Below, one piece after another: positions 1-6,604 of a DNA stretch of 14,001 nt. The position numbers were made by a program, and so were the translations under genes. Position 1 is the first letter of the stretch; each line of letters opens with the position of its first letter. The stretch lies in the NCBI RefSeq assembly GCF_937926365.1, contig NZ_CALAOH010000041.1:1-14001 (forward strand). Reading direction: 5' to 3'. The notes under the pieces are model-generated. The model saw only the letters and a program-made list of their open reading frames with translations, was not told where the DNA came from and searched no databases. Origin of the DNA: an uncultured Azohydromonas sp. (GTDB taxonomy: Bacteria; Pseudomonadota; Gammaproteobacteria; Burkholderiales; Burkholderiaceae_C).

Positions 1-89
1 CGCAGCGCCCGCCGCCGCGCGCGGCCAGGCACTGCCCCCGGCGCCGCCCCGGCTGGCCTGGGCAGCGCGACGCTCCCAGACTGGCCGCC

Positions 90-106
90 TGCCGCCCCCG
101 GCGGCA
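90..106. repeat. GC-rich hairpin upstream of the carbonic anhydrase gene
   Basis: A perfect 7-bp inverted repeat, TGCCGCC (90-96) and GGCGGCA (100-106), is separated by CCC. It lies 8 nt before the ribosome binding site of the carbonic anhydrase gene. It has no following T-tract, so it is not a convincing terminator. It could be the end of an upstream transcription unit or a structure in the 5' leader. Positions 1-89 are very GC-rich and I see no gene start or RNA there. Confidence 0.4.
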
Positions 107-126
107 CGACACCCAGGAGCACAGCG

Positions 127-864
127 ATGGCGACCTCGTCCCTCTTGTCCCGGCGTCGGTTCTTCCAACACGCCTGCAGCGGCGCCTGCTGCGGCCTGGC
201 CGCCTGGAGCGCTCCCATGGCCTTGCTCGCGGCCGAAGGCGCGCGCACCACGCTCACCGCCACCCAGGCGCTGGAGCGGCTCAAGCAGGGCAACGCCGAT
301 TTCATGGCCAACCGCCAGCCGCCCGATCCGCCGGACCACAGCAAGCGGCGCCTGGAGCTGGCCCGCAGCCAGGCCCCCTTCGCGGTGCTGGTGGGCTGCT
401 CCGACAGCCGCGTGCCGCCGGAGCTGCTCTTCGGCGCCGGGCTGGGCGAGCTGTTCATCGTGCGCAACGCCGGCAATACCGTGGACACCGTGGCGATCGG
501 CAGCATCGAGTACGGCGTGAACGTGCTGGGTGCGCCGCTGATCGTGGTGCTGGGCCACGAGCGCTGCGGCGCGGTGGACGCGGCCGTGGCGGTGGTGCAG
601 AAGAACGCCACCTTCCCCGGCAGCATCGGGCAGATGGTGGAGCCCATCATCCCGGCCGTGCTCAAGGCGCGCAGCAGCGCCGGCGGCGAGCTCAAGGACG
701 GCGAGCTGCTGGACTTGGCCGTGCGCGAGAACGTGCGCCGCACCGTGATGCGGCTGCGCGAGTCCGAGCCCTCGCTGATCGAGCCCCAGCGCGCGGGCAA
801 GCTGCGCGTCGTGGGCGCTCGCTACGACTTCGACGACGGCAAGGTGGACTTCATCGTCGAATAG
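127..864 (+). CDS. Tat-exported beta-class carbonic anhydrase
   Basis: This 245-residue protein should interconvert CO2 and bicarbonate using zinc. Beta-class zinc ligands are visible: Cys91 and Asp93 in the motif CSDSRVPPE, and His144 and Cys147 in HERCGAV. Arg95 is the usual partner of Asp93. The N-terminus carries a twin-arginine signal (Ser8-Arg9-Arg10-Arg11-Phe12-Phe13) followed by a short hydrophobic Ala/Cys-rich stretch to about residue 36. This implies export of the folded enzyme to the periplasm, unlike the common cytoplasmic beta-CAs. The start at 127 is supported by AGGAG at 115-119, 7 nt upstream. A membrane hydrolase gene follows after 15 nt, so the two are probably co-transcribed. 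The family call is firm. The export call rests on the motif alone, and the physiological role (CO2 supply, pH control or carbon concentration) is not shown. Confidence 0.93.
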   Translation: MATSSLLSRRRFFQHACSGACCGLAAWSAPMALLAAEGARTTLTATQALERLKQGNADFMANRQPPDPPDHSKRRLELARSQAPFAVLVGCSDSRVPPELLFGAGLGELFIVRNAGNTVDTVAIGSIEYGVNVLGAPLIVVLGHERCGAVDAAVAVVQKNATFPGSIGQMVEPIIPAVLKARSSAGGELKDGELLDLAVRENVRRTVMRLRESEPSLIEPQRAGKLRVVGARYDFDDGKVDFIVE

Positions 865-879
865 CGCGCGAGCACCGCC

Positions 880-1797
880 ATGGCACGCGTGGCCACGCCC
901 CCACCGGCGCGCCGGCATCGGCTCGTCGCCCGCGCCGTGGTGCTGCTGCTGGCCCTGGCGGCGCTGGCGCTGCTGCTGCGCAGCGTGGTGTTCCTGGTGG
1001 TGGAAGCCGCCGCCTTCGACACCCCGCCGCCCGGCACGCAGCGCCCCGATGCGCTGGGCGTGCCCTCGAAACAGCTGACCTTCCTGAGCGGCGGACGGCG
1101 GCTGCACGCGTCCTGGGTGGACGCCGCGGACGCGCGGGCGCCGGCGCTGCTGGTGTTCCACGGCAACGACGAGGAGCTGTCGCAGTGGGCGGCGGTGCAG
1201 GCGCGGCTGCACGCGGCGGGCATCGCCTCCTTCGTGTTCGATTACAGCGGCTACGGCGCCAGCGACGGGCGGCCGACGCTGGCGCGGCTGCGCCAGGACG
1301 GCCTGGCGGCGTGGCGGCAGTTCGTCGCGCTGACGCCGCAGGCGAGCCGGCGCGTGGTGCTGGGCTTCTCGCTGGGATCGGCGGTGCTGCTGGACGTGGC
1401 GCCGCAGCTGCAGCCCCGGCCGCAGGGACTGGTCATCGGCGCGGGCTTCGCGTCGGCGCGGGAGATGGCGGTCAACGTCGGCCTGGTGCCGGACTGGGCG
1501 GCGTGGTTGCTGCCGGACCTGTGGAACAACGAGGAGCGCATCGGCGAGGTGACGCAGCCGCTGCTGATCCTGCACGGCCGCAACGACGAACTGATCCCGG
1601 TGCAGGACGCGCTGCGGCTGTGCCGCGCCGCGCCCGGTCCACGGCGGCTGGTGCTGCTGGAGCGGCTGCCGCACGACGCGCCGCTGGAGCCGGCGCGGTC
1701 GGCGGCGTTCTGGGACGAGGTGGAGGGGTGGGTGAAGGGGCAGACGACCACGACCGCCTCAGCGACCGGCGCCTGCATCCCCGCCGCAAGCCCTTGA
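880..1797 (+). CDS. Membrane-anchored alpha/beta hydrolase
   Basis: This 305-residue serine hydrolase is of unknown substrate. Residues about 14-42 form one strongly hydrophobic, Leu/Ala/Val-rich segment after an Arg-rich start, consistent with a signal anchor that puts the catalytic domain in the periplasm. Fold landmarks are in the usual order: the oxyanion-loop HGN at 94-96, YGASDG at 125-130, the nucleophile elbow GFSLGS with Ser164, the acid Asp236 in HGRNDE, and the catalytic His265 in LPHD. The layout resembles the BEM46/ABHD13-like group of single-pass hydrolases. The ATG lies 15 nt after the carbonic anhydrase stop with only a weak purine-rich upstream stretch, so translation may depend on coupling. 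Its 3' end faces the nrdJ 3' end across a 10-nt gap. Esterase, thioesterase or lipase activity cannot be distinguished here. Confidence 0.85.
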   Translation: MARVATPPPARRHRLVARAVVLLLALAALALLLRSVVFLVVEAAAFDTPPPGTQRPDALGVPSKQLTFLSGGRRLHASWVDAADARAPALLVFHGNDEELSQWAAVQARLHAAGIASFVFDYSGYGASDGRPTLARLRQDGLAAWRQFVALTPQASRRVVLGFSLGSAVLLDVAPQLQPRPQGLVIGAGFASAREMAVNVGLVPDWAAWLLPDLWNNEERIGEVTQPLLILHGRNDELIPVQDALRLCRAAPGPRRLVLLERLPHDAPLEPARSAAFWDEVEGWVKGQTTTTASATGACIPAASP

Positions 1798-1807
1798 GCG
1801 GCCGCTC

Positions 1808-4800
1808 TCAGCCGCACACCCCCACGTAGCCGCAAGCCGTGCAGAAATCGCAGCCGTCCTTGTGGATGACGGTGGCGTTGCCGCACTCCGGGCAGGGCTT
1901 GCCGGCCATGGGCGTGACGGTGGCGCCGACGGGCTCGCCGCGCGCCGGCGTGGGCGCGGCCAGGATGCCCATCTCCCGCATCGGGAAGCCCTCCTCGTCC
2001 AGCAGGCCCAGCATCGCGTAGCGGTGGATGATCAAGCGGGCGATGTAGGCCACCGTGCTGGGCCACACCTGCTGGCGCCGCTCGCCGGGCACCGGGGCCA
2101 TGAAGTGGCCCAGCGGCTCGCCCACGTTGAGCAGCTTGCGCAGCTTCATGCCGATCCACGCCGGGTCCAGCACCCGCATGTCCAGCGACAGCAGCCGCGC
2201 CAGGCCGTCCAGCGCGCGCGGGTAGTTGCCCGCGAAACCGACCGCGCAGGGCCGGGCGACCGAGCCGCCGTCCCCGTCGCGGGCCGCCAGGGTGACCTCC
2301 TTGAGCGTCAACGTGAAGCTTTCGCCGGTGGCGGGGTTGTCCACGTCCACGGCCCAGGCCAGCGTGCCGGAGGTACCGGTGCGCGGCTCCTCGCGGCTGA
2401 ACATGGCGTCCAGCACGGGGGTGGGCCCGGCCTCGGCCGTCTCGCCCAGGGCGCCGAGCTGCTCGCAGCGCCAGCGGATCACGGCCGCGGTGGCGGCCAC
2501 CACGCCGGGGAAGAGCCGGCGCTCGCCGTGCGGCGGGAACGGCATCTCGAAACTGCGCTCCTCGGCCACGGTGGCCAGCGCATCGAGTTTCAACTTCAGC
2601 CAGGCCGCGTCGTTGGCGCGCATGTCCATGGACAGGGTCTTGGCCAGCGCCGCCAGGCCGCGCGGCTGCTCCGCGCCGTTGACCCAGACCTCGAAGGGCA
2701 GCGTCTTGCCGAACAGGCCCAGCCCCGGCCCCTCGGCGGGCAGCTCGCCCACGAACAGGGCGAACTCGCCGTGCGGGTGCTTGATCATGAAGCTCCACGA
2801 CGGGTTGCCCGCGGGCAGCTCGGGCCGCCCCGGCCAGCGCAGCGAGGCCAGCACCGGCGCGGGCAGCCGCTCCAGGCGCAGGCGCTGGTTCATGCCCGTG
2901 TCGCCCACCAGCGGCTCGGTCTTGGCCGCGGCCGCCGGCGCGCCCACGCTCAGCACCGCGCCCAGCACGTTGTTCGGGCGGTAGGTCGCCAGGCCCTTCA
3001 GCCCGGACCTCCAGGCCGTCATGTACAGCCCTTGAAAATCCTCATAGGGGTAGTCGGCCGGGACGTTGACGGTCTTGCTGATGGAGGTATCGATGTACGG
3101 CGCCACGGCCGCCACCATCGCGGCGTGGGCCTCGGCGCTCATCTCCAGCGCGGTGACGAAGGCGCGCGGCAGCGGCGCGTCGGCGCCGTGCAGGTGGTGG
3201 AACAGCCGCCAGGCGTGGTCCTCCACCGCGTACTCCTTGAAGCCGCCGTCGGCCATGCGCTTCTTGCGCGTGTAGCTCCAGCTGAAAGGCGGCTCGATGC
3301 CGTTGCTGGCGTTGTCGGCGAAGGCCAGGCTGATGGTGCCCGTGGGCGCGATGGACAGCAGGTGCGAATTGCGCAGCCCGTGCGTGCGGATGCGCTCCTT
3401 GAGCGGCGCGGGCAAGCGCGAGGCGAAGCTGCCCTTGCGCAGGTAGAGGTCGGCGTTGAAGAGCGGGAAGGCGCCGCGCTCGCGCGCCAGCTCCACCGAG
3501 GCGCCGTAGGCGGCGTCGCGCATCACCTCGCTGATGCGCCGGGCCATCTCGCGCGCGGGCTCCTCGTCGTAGCGCAGGTTGAGCATCGCCAGCGCGTCGC
3601 CCAACCCCGTGAAGCCCAGGCCCACGCGGCGCTTGTTGGCCGCCTCCTGCGCCTGCTGCGGCAGCGGCCAGACGGTGACGTCGAGCACGTTGTCCAGCAT
3701 GCGTGTGGCCACGGCCGCCACTTCGGCGAAAGCGGCCTCGTCGAAGCGCGCCTGCGGCGTGAAGGGGTCGCGCACGAAGGGGGTTAAAGAAATGCTTCCG
3801 AGGCAGCAGCAGCCGTAAGACGGGAGCGGTTGCTCCGCGCACTGCCCCGAAACCAGGCCATTGAAGATGACGGTGTTGTGGTCCGGCTGCGTGGTGTCGA
3901 ACACCGGCTGGCGGCCGATGGCTTCGATGCGGGTGATGCGGGTGCTGAAGCGCTGCGTCTTGCGCAGGCACTTGCCCTCGGCCCAGGCGCGGTACTTCGC
4001 GGTCTTGTGGTCGAGCAGGAAGCCGATTTCGCGCATGAACAGGTCGCGCGATTCGCCATCGATGATGAGCTCGTGGAACGCCTGGCAGGGGTACTCGCGC
4101 AAGCCACCATGTCCGTCGGACAGTGAGCGCATTGCCGCAGCACGGCGCTGCCGTACCGACGCGAACACCCCGAAGTTAGCCAGCAACAGTTGTACGTCCT
4201 TCAACAACGGAAGGTGCACGGAACCCAGGCGAATGGAGCAGCGGTCCGGAGCTGCGTTGACCGTGCCATCGGTCTGGAACAGCGCTCGCAGATAGCCGCG
4301 CACACAAGCTTCGCTGCCACGCCACACCACCTCGGGCACCTTCAGCTTGGTCTCGCGCGTAAAGCCGTAGGCCTTCAGCGCGCGTGCCAGCAGTACCGAG
4401 CGGATACTCACCTGCTCCCGCTGCGGCACTGCCACGGCCGATACGCGGTACTCGCGATGGTTGGTTGCCAGCCCAGCCACCAGCGCGTTGGCACCAGCCA
4501 CCACACGCTCGGCCAGCGCACGGTCCTCCTTCCACAACGTCACCACGGCCGCCGACTCGCCATTGGGACCGCGCGGCGTGAAGTGCCCGTCGCCGGTGAT
4601 CGACCCCAGCAGCACGCCCAGCTCTTCAGTGCCCTGCGTACCGAACTGCCCCTTGCCCGACTGCACCCACAGCTCGTCGCCCGGCTGCAGCTCCGAAAGC
4701 TTGAGCTTGCCGCGCGCCGTGTAGAGCTCGTGCCAGGCCGTGGCCTTGATCTCGTAGCCGTCCGCGGTCTCGACGCGGAACACCTCGGCCTCGCGCGCCG

Positions 4801-5854
4801 TCATGAAGGCCGGCACCGCGGGCCGCACCTCGGTGCCGCGCGCACAGACCTCGCTGCCCAGGGCCCGCTGGTCCACCGTCACCTGCAGCGGCAGCTGCGC
4901 CGCCTGCAGTTCGCCGATGGGCACCAGCCCGTACTGCGTCGCCAGCCGCGTATCCGCCGTCACGCACGGATTCGTCGCCGCAATCGACTCGCAATACCCC
5001 AGGTTGTTGTCCACGTTGATCCGGTCCAGGAACAGCACCCCCGGCTCGGCGTGGTCGTAGGTGCTGCGCATGATCTGGTCCCACAGCGCGCGCGCGGGCA
5101 GCTTGCGGTAGACCCACAGCCCGTCGCCGCGCTGGTAGGCGCCCGCTTCGCGCAGCTTGTCGCCCGGGGCGGCGCGGTGCACCAGCTCCACCTCCGCGTC
5201 GTCCACCACCGCCTGCATGAAGGCGTCGGTCACGCCCACGGAGATGTTGAAGTTCCTGAGGTCGCCCTCGTCCTTGGCGTGGATGAAGGTCTCGATGTCG
5301 GGATGGTCGCAGCGCAGCACGCCCATCTGCGCGCCGCGGCGGCTGCCGGCGCTCTCCACCGTCTCGCAGCTGCGGTCGAACACGCGCATGTAGCTCACCG
5401 GGCCGGAGGCGTTGCTGCGCGTGCTCTCCACCCACGCGCCGGCCGGGCGGATGCGCGAGAAGTCGTAGCCCACGCCGCCGCCGCGGCGCATGGTCTCGGC
5501 AGCCTCGGTCAGCGCGGTGTAGATGCCGGGGAAACCGTCCTCCGCCGTGGCGATGGAGTCGCCCACGGGCTGCACGAAGCAGTTGATCAGCGTGGCGCTC
5601 AGGTCCGTGCCGGCGGCGGAATTGATGCGCCCGGCCGGCACGAAGCCGCGGCGCTGCGCGTCCAGGAAACGCTGCTCCCAGTGCGCGCGCTGCTCGGCCG
5701 GCTCCACGGCCGCCAGCGCCCGCGCCACGCGCGCGCGCACCTCGTCCACGCTGTGTTCGCCGTCCTTGGCGTACTTCTCCAGCAGCACCTCCTCGCTGAT
5801 GGGTTGCGCGGGCAGGTTCAAGACGGTGTGTTGGCCGAGGGTGGATTCGCTCAT
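1808..5854 (-). CDS. nrdJ: Adenosylcobalamin-dependent (class II) ribonucleotide reductase precursor with intein
   Basis: The 1348-residue precursor should yield a 973-residue mature enzyme after removal of a 375-residue intein (residues 297-671). It reduces ribonucleotides to deoxyribonucleotides using a radical made from vitamin B12 coenzyme, without O2. Class II hallmarks are Cys92 in the LINCF motif, the split active-site motif N295-P296/C672-A673-E674 (NPCxE once spliced), Cys683 eleven residues later in a CCCLGS context, and the phosphate loop APTGTIS at 836-842. After about residue 970 come two related TSCPD-like repeats (about 1018-1136 and 1165-1283). A Cys-rich tail follows, with cysteines at 1321, 1324, 1335, 1338, 1341 and 1347, which probably binds zinc or re-reduces the active site. 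The start at 5854 is chosen because GGAG lies 7 nt upstream and the protein begins there with family-like sequence. The same frame is open further upstream but is not family-like. It lies downstream of ubiUVT on the same strand. Confidence 0.95.
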   Translation of the reverse strand: MSESTLGQHTVLNLPAQPISEEVLLEKYAKDGEHSVDEVRARVARALAAVEPAEQRAHWEQRFLDAQRRGFVPAGRINSAAGTDLSATLINCFVQPVGDSIATAEDGFPGIYTALTEAAETMRRGGGVGYDFSRIRPAGAWVESTRSNASGPVSYMRVFDRSCETVESAGSRRGAQMGVLRCDHPDIETFIHAKDEGDLRNFNISVGVTDAFMQAVVDDAEVELVHRAAPGDKLREAGAYQRGDGLWVYRKLPARALWDQIMRSTYDHAEPGVLFLDRINVDNNLGYCESIAATNPCVTADTRLATQYGLVPIGELQAAQLPLQVTVDQRALGSEVCARGTEVRPAVPAFMTAREAEVFRVETADGYEIKATAWHELYTARGKLKLSELQPGDELWVQSGKGQFGTQGTEELGVLLGSITGDGHFTPRGPNGESAAVVTLWKEDRALAERVVAGANALVAGLATNHREYRVSAVAVPQREQVSIRSVLLARALKAYGFTRETKLKVPEVVWRGSEACVRGYLRALFQTDGTVNAAPDRCSIRLGSVHLPLLKDVQLLLANFGVFASVRQRRAAAMRSLSDGHGGLREYPCQAFHELIIDGESRDLFMREIGFLLDHKTAKYRAWAEGKCLRKTQRFSTRITRIEAIGRQPVFDTTQPDHNTVIFNGLVSGQCAEQPLPSYGCCCLGSISLTPFVRDPFTPQARFDEAAFAEVAAVATRMLDNVLDVTVWPLPQQAQEAANKRRVGLGFTGLGDALAMLNLRYDEEPAREMARRISEVMRDAAYGASVELARERGAFPLFNADLYLRKGSFASRLPAPLKERIRTHGLRNSHLLSIAPTGTISLAFADNASNGIEPPFSWSYTRKKRMADGGFKEYAVEDHAWRLFHHLHGADAPLPRAFVTALEMSAEAHAAMVAAVAPYIDTSISKTVNVPADYPYEDFQGLYMTAWRSGLKGLATYRPNNVLGAVLSVGAPAAAAKTEPLVGDTGMNQRLRLERLPAPVLASLRWPGRPELPAGNPSWSFMIKHPHGEFALFVGELPAEGPGLGLFGKTLPFEVWVNGAEQPRGLAALAKTLSMDMRANDAAWLKLKLDALATVAEERSFEMPFPPHGERRLFPGVVAATAAVIRWRCEQLGALGETAEAGPTPVLDAMFSREEPRTGTSGTLAWAVDVDNPATGESFTLTLKEVTLAARDGDGGSVARPCAVGFAGNYPRALDGLARLLSLDMRVLDPAWIGMKLRKLLNVGEPLGHFMAPVPGERRQQVWPSTVAYIARLIIHRYAMLGLLDEEGFPMREMGILAAPTPARGEPVGATVTPMAGKPCPECGNATVIHKDGCDFCTACGYVGVCG
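3842..4966 (-). mobile_element. LAGLIDADG intein inside NrdJ
   Basis: In-frame 375-residue protein-splicing element lying exactly between NP (295-296) and the CAEQPLP extein sequence of NrdJ. Intein numbering: block A starts at Cys1 (CVTADTRLAT). Block B has the TxxH motif Thr76-Ala-Trp-His79. The homing endonuclease has two LAGLIDADG-like helices, LGVLLGSITGDG ending near residue 127 (Asp126) and GYLRALFQTDG at 224-234 (Asp233), so both metal-binding acids are present. Block F has VFDTT (Asp357) and His363. Block G ends in Ser-Gly-Gln375, followed by extein Cys+1. Terminal Gln and penultimate Gly replace the usual Asn and His. Every part needed for splicing and homing seems intact. The central part is less GC-rich than the flanking extein DNA (about 60-65% in three 60-base lines counted at 4141-4320, against 75% in the line at 3601-3660), suggesting acquisition by transfer. 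Confidence 0.95.
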
Positions 5855-5861
5855 CGCAGGA

Positions 5862-5865
5862 CTCC
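5862..5865 (-). promoter_or_regulatory. Ribosome binding site of nrdJ
   Basis: On the minus strand GGAG lies 7 nt before the ATG at 5854. It decides this start over the longer open frame reaching 6064, whose extra 70 residues are Arg/Pro-rich and unlike the family. Confidence 0.7.
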
Positions 5866-5927
5866 GGAAAACGGGCCCGCCGCGGCGCGGGCCGGGTGCA
5901 AGGTGGCGGGCAGTATCACCGGCAGCC

Positions 5928-5946
5928 TGCCGCCCGCGGGGCGGCA
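5928..5946. repeat. GC-rich hairpin in the nrdJ upstream region
   Basis: A perfect 8-bp inverted repeat, TGCCGCCC (5928-5935) and GGGCGGCA (5939-5946), has a 3-nt loop. It lies 74-92 nt upstream of the nrdJ start. Its core and left flank (GCCTGCCGCC...GGCGGCAC) match the hairpin at 90-106, suggesting a dispersed palindromic repeat. The rest of the gap 5855-6133 shows no gene, no clear sigma-70 promoter, and no recognisable cobalamin riboswitch or NrdR box. Confidence 0.4.
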
Positions 5947-6051
5947 CTCCACATGCCTGTTGCGGCCGCGCGATACGCCTTGCCATGTCGAAAAAATGGG
6001 TGGATGCGGCCTTCGCGGCCAGCAGCGTCGTGGGTGTGTCTTCACCCTCTC

Positions 6052-6075
6052 CCCTCTCCCGCAAGCGGGCGAGGG
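6052..6075. repeat. CCCTCTCCC palindrome between ubiT and nrdJ
   Basis: The inverted repeat CCCTCTCCCGC (6052-6062) and GCGGGCGAGGG (6065-6075) pairs in 10 of 11 positions around AA. It sits 59 nt past the ubiT stop, on the path of transcription towards nrdJ. CCCTCTCCC/GGGAGAGGG-type palindromes are common dispersed repeats in beta- and gamma-proteobacterial genomes, often at transcript ends. No T-tract follows on the minus strand, so it could attenuate or stabilise the ubiUVT message rather than act as a strict intrinsic terminator. Confidence 0.45.
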
Positions 6076-6133
6076 CTGACCAAGGGCGTGGCCTTCGGGG
6101 CGGCGAGCTGAAGGCCTTGCGCCCGGCAGCGCC

Positions 6134-6604
6134 TCAGGGACGGAGGAAGCCCGGCCGCAGCAGCGCCGCCGCATCGAGGTGCAGCGGCCCCACGGCATCG
6201 AGCGTGTTCTTGAGCAGCAGCGCGTACTCGGTGTCGCCCTCGATCACCAGCGCGCGCTCGAAGAAGAGGCGGTCCGGGTCCTCCTGGCCGCGCAGCAGCC
6301 GCAGGTAGTCCGCGGCCCGGGCGCGGATGCGCACGCGCGGCGCCGCGCCGGCGGGCGCCACCGCGAAGCCCGCGCCCGGTGTTGCGATCCACACCCGGGT
6401 GCGCAGCCCCAGGTCGCTCACCTCCACCTCCACCACGCTGCCGGCGAGCTCGCCGCGCTGCGAGGCGTCCAGCCGCGGCCACAGCAGCCGCTGCAGGCCC
6501 AGCGCCAGCGCCAGGCTCGGCGGCTGCCACGGCAAGCGGGCCACGAAGCGGCGCACCCCTTCGGGCATGGGCAGGAGTTTCATCAGCAGGGTTTCGGCAT
6601 TCAT
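6134..6604 (-). CDS. ubiT: UbiT, SCP2-domain accessory factor for O2-independent ubiquinone synthesis
   Basis: This 156-residue protein consists almost wholly of one SCP2 (sterol carrier) domain, about residues 40-140, in a family known to bind isoprenoid lipids. In E. coli UbiT (YhbT) is required for anaerobic ubiquinone synthesis and probably holds the hydrophobic quinone intermediates. The family signature is clear near the C-terminus: EDPDRLFFERALVIEGDTEY (108-127), then LKNTLDAVG. The start at 6604 is chosen because GGAG lies 6 nt upstream; another ATG four codons earlier is less well placed. The start overlaps the ubiV stop as ATGA, so the genes are translationally coupled. The adjacency to ubiV and ubiU makes the assignment strong even though SCP2 domains alone are uninformative. 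Confidence 0.92.
   Translation of the reverse strand: MNAETLLMKLLPMPEGVRRFVARLPWQPPSLALALGLQRLLWPRLDASQRGELAGSVVEVEVSDLGLRTRVWIATPGAGFAVAPAGAAPRVRIRARAADYLRLLRGQEDPDRLFFERALVIEGDTEYALLLKNTLDAVGPLHLDAAALLRPGFLRP

Noticed and set aside
1798..1807. Bidirectional terminator between the convergent hydrolase and nrdJ genes
   Set aside because: The gap is only 10 nt and I could not identify a stem with a T-tract on either strand at the gene ends.
5996..6031. Intrinsic terminator on the minus strand from the run of six T residues near 6000
   Set aside because: The only nearby stem is a 4-bp GGCC/GGCC pairing separated from the T run by about ten bases, too weak to call.
5855..6133. Cobalamin riboswitch or NrdR boxes upstream of the B12-dependent nrdJ
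   Set aside because: I looked for B12-box-like sequence and ACACAATATATTGT-like NrdR sites on the minus strand and found neither. The region is short and GC-rich.
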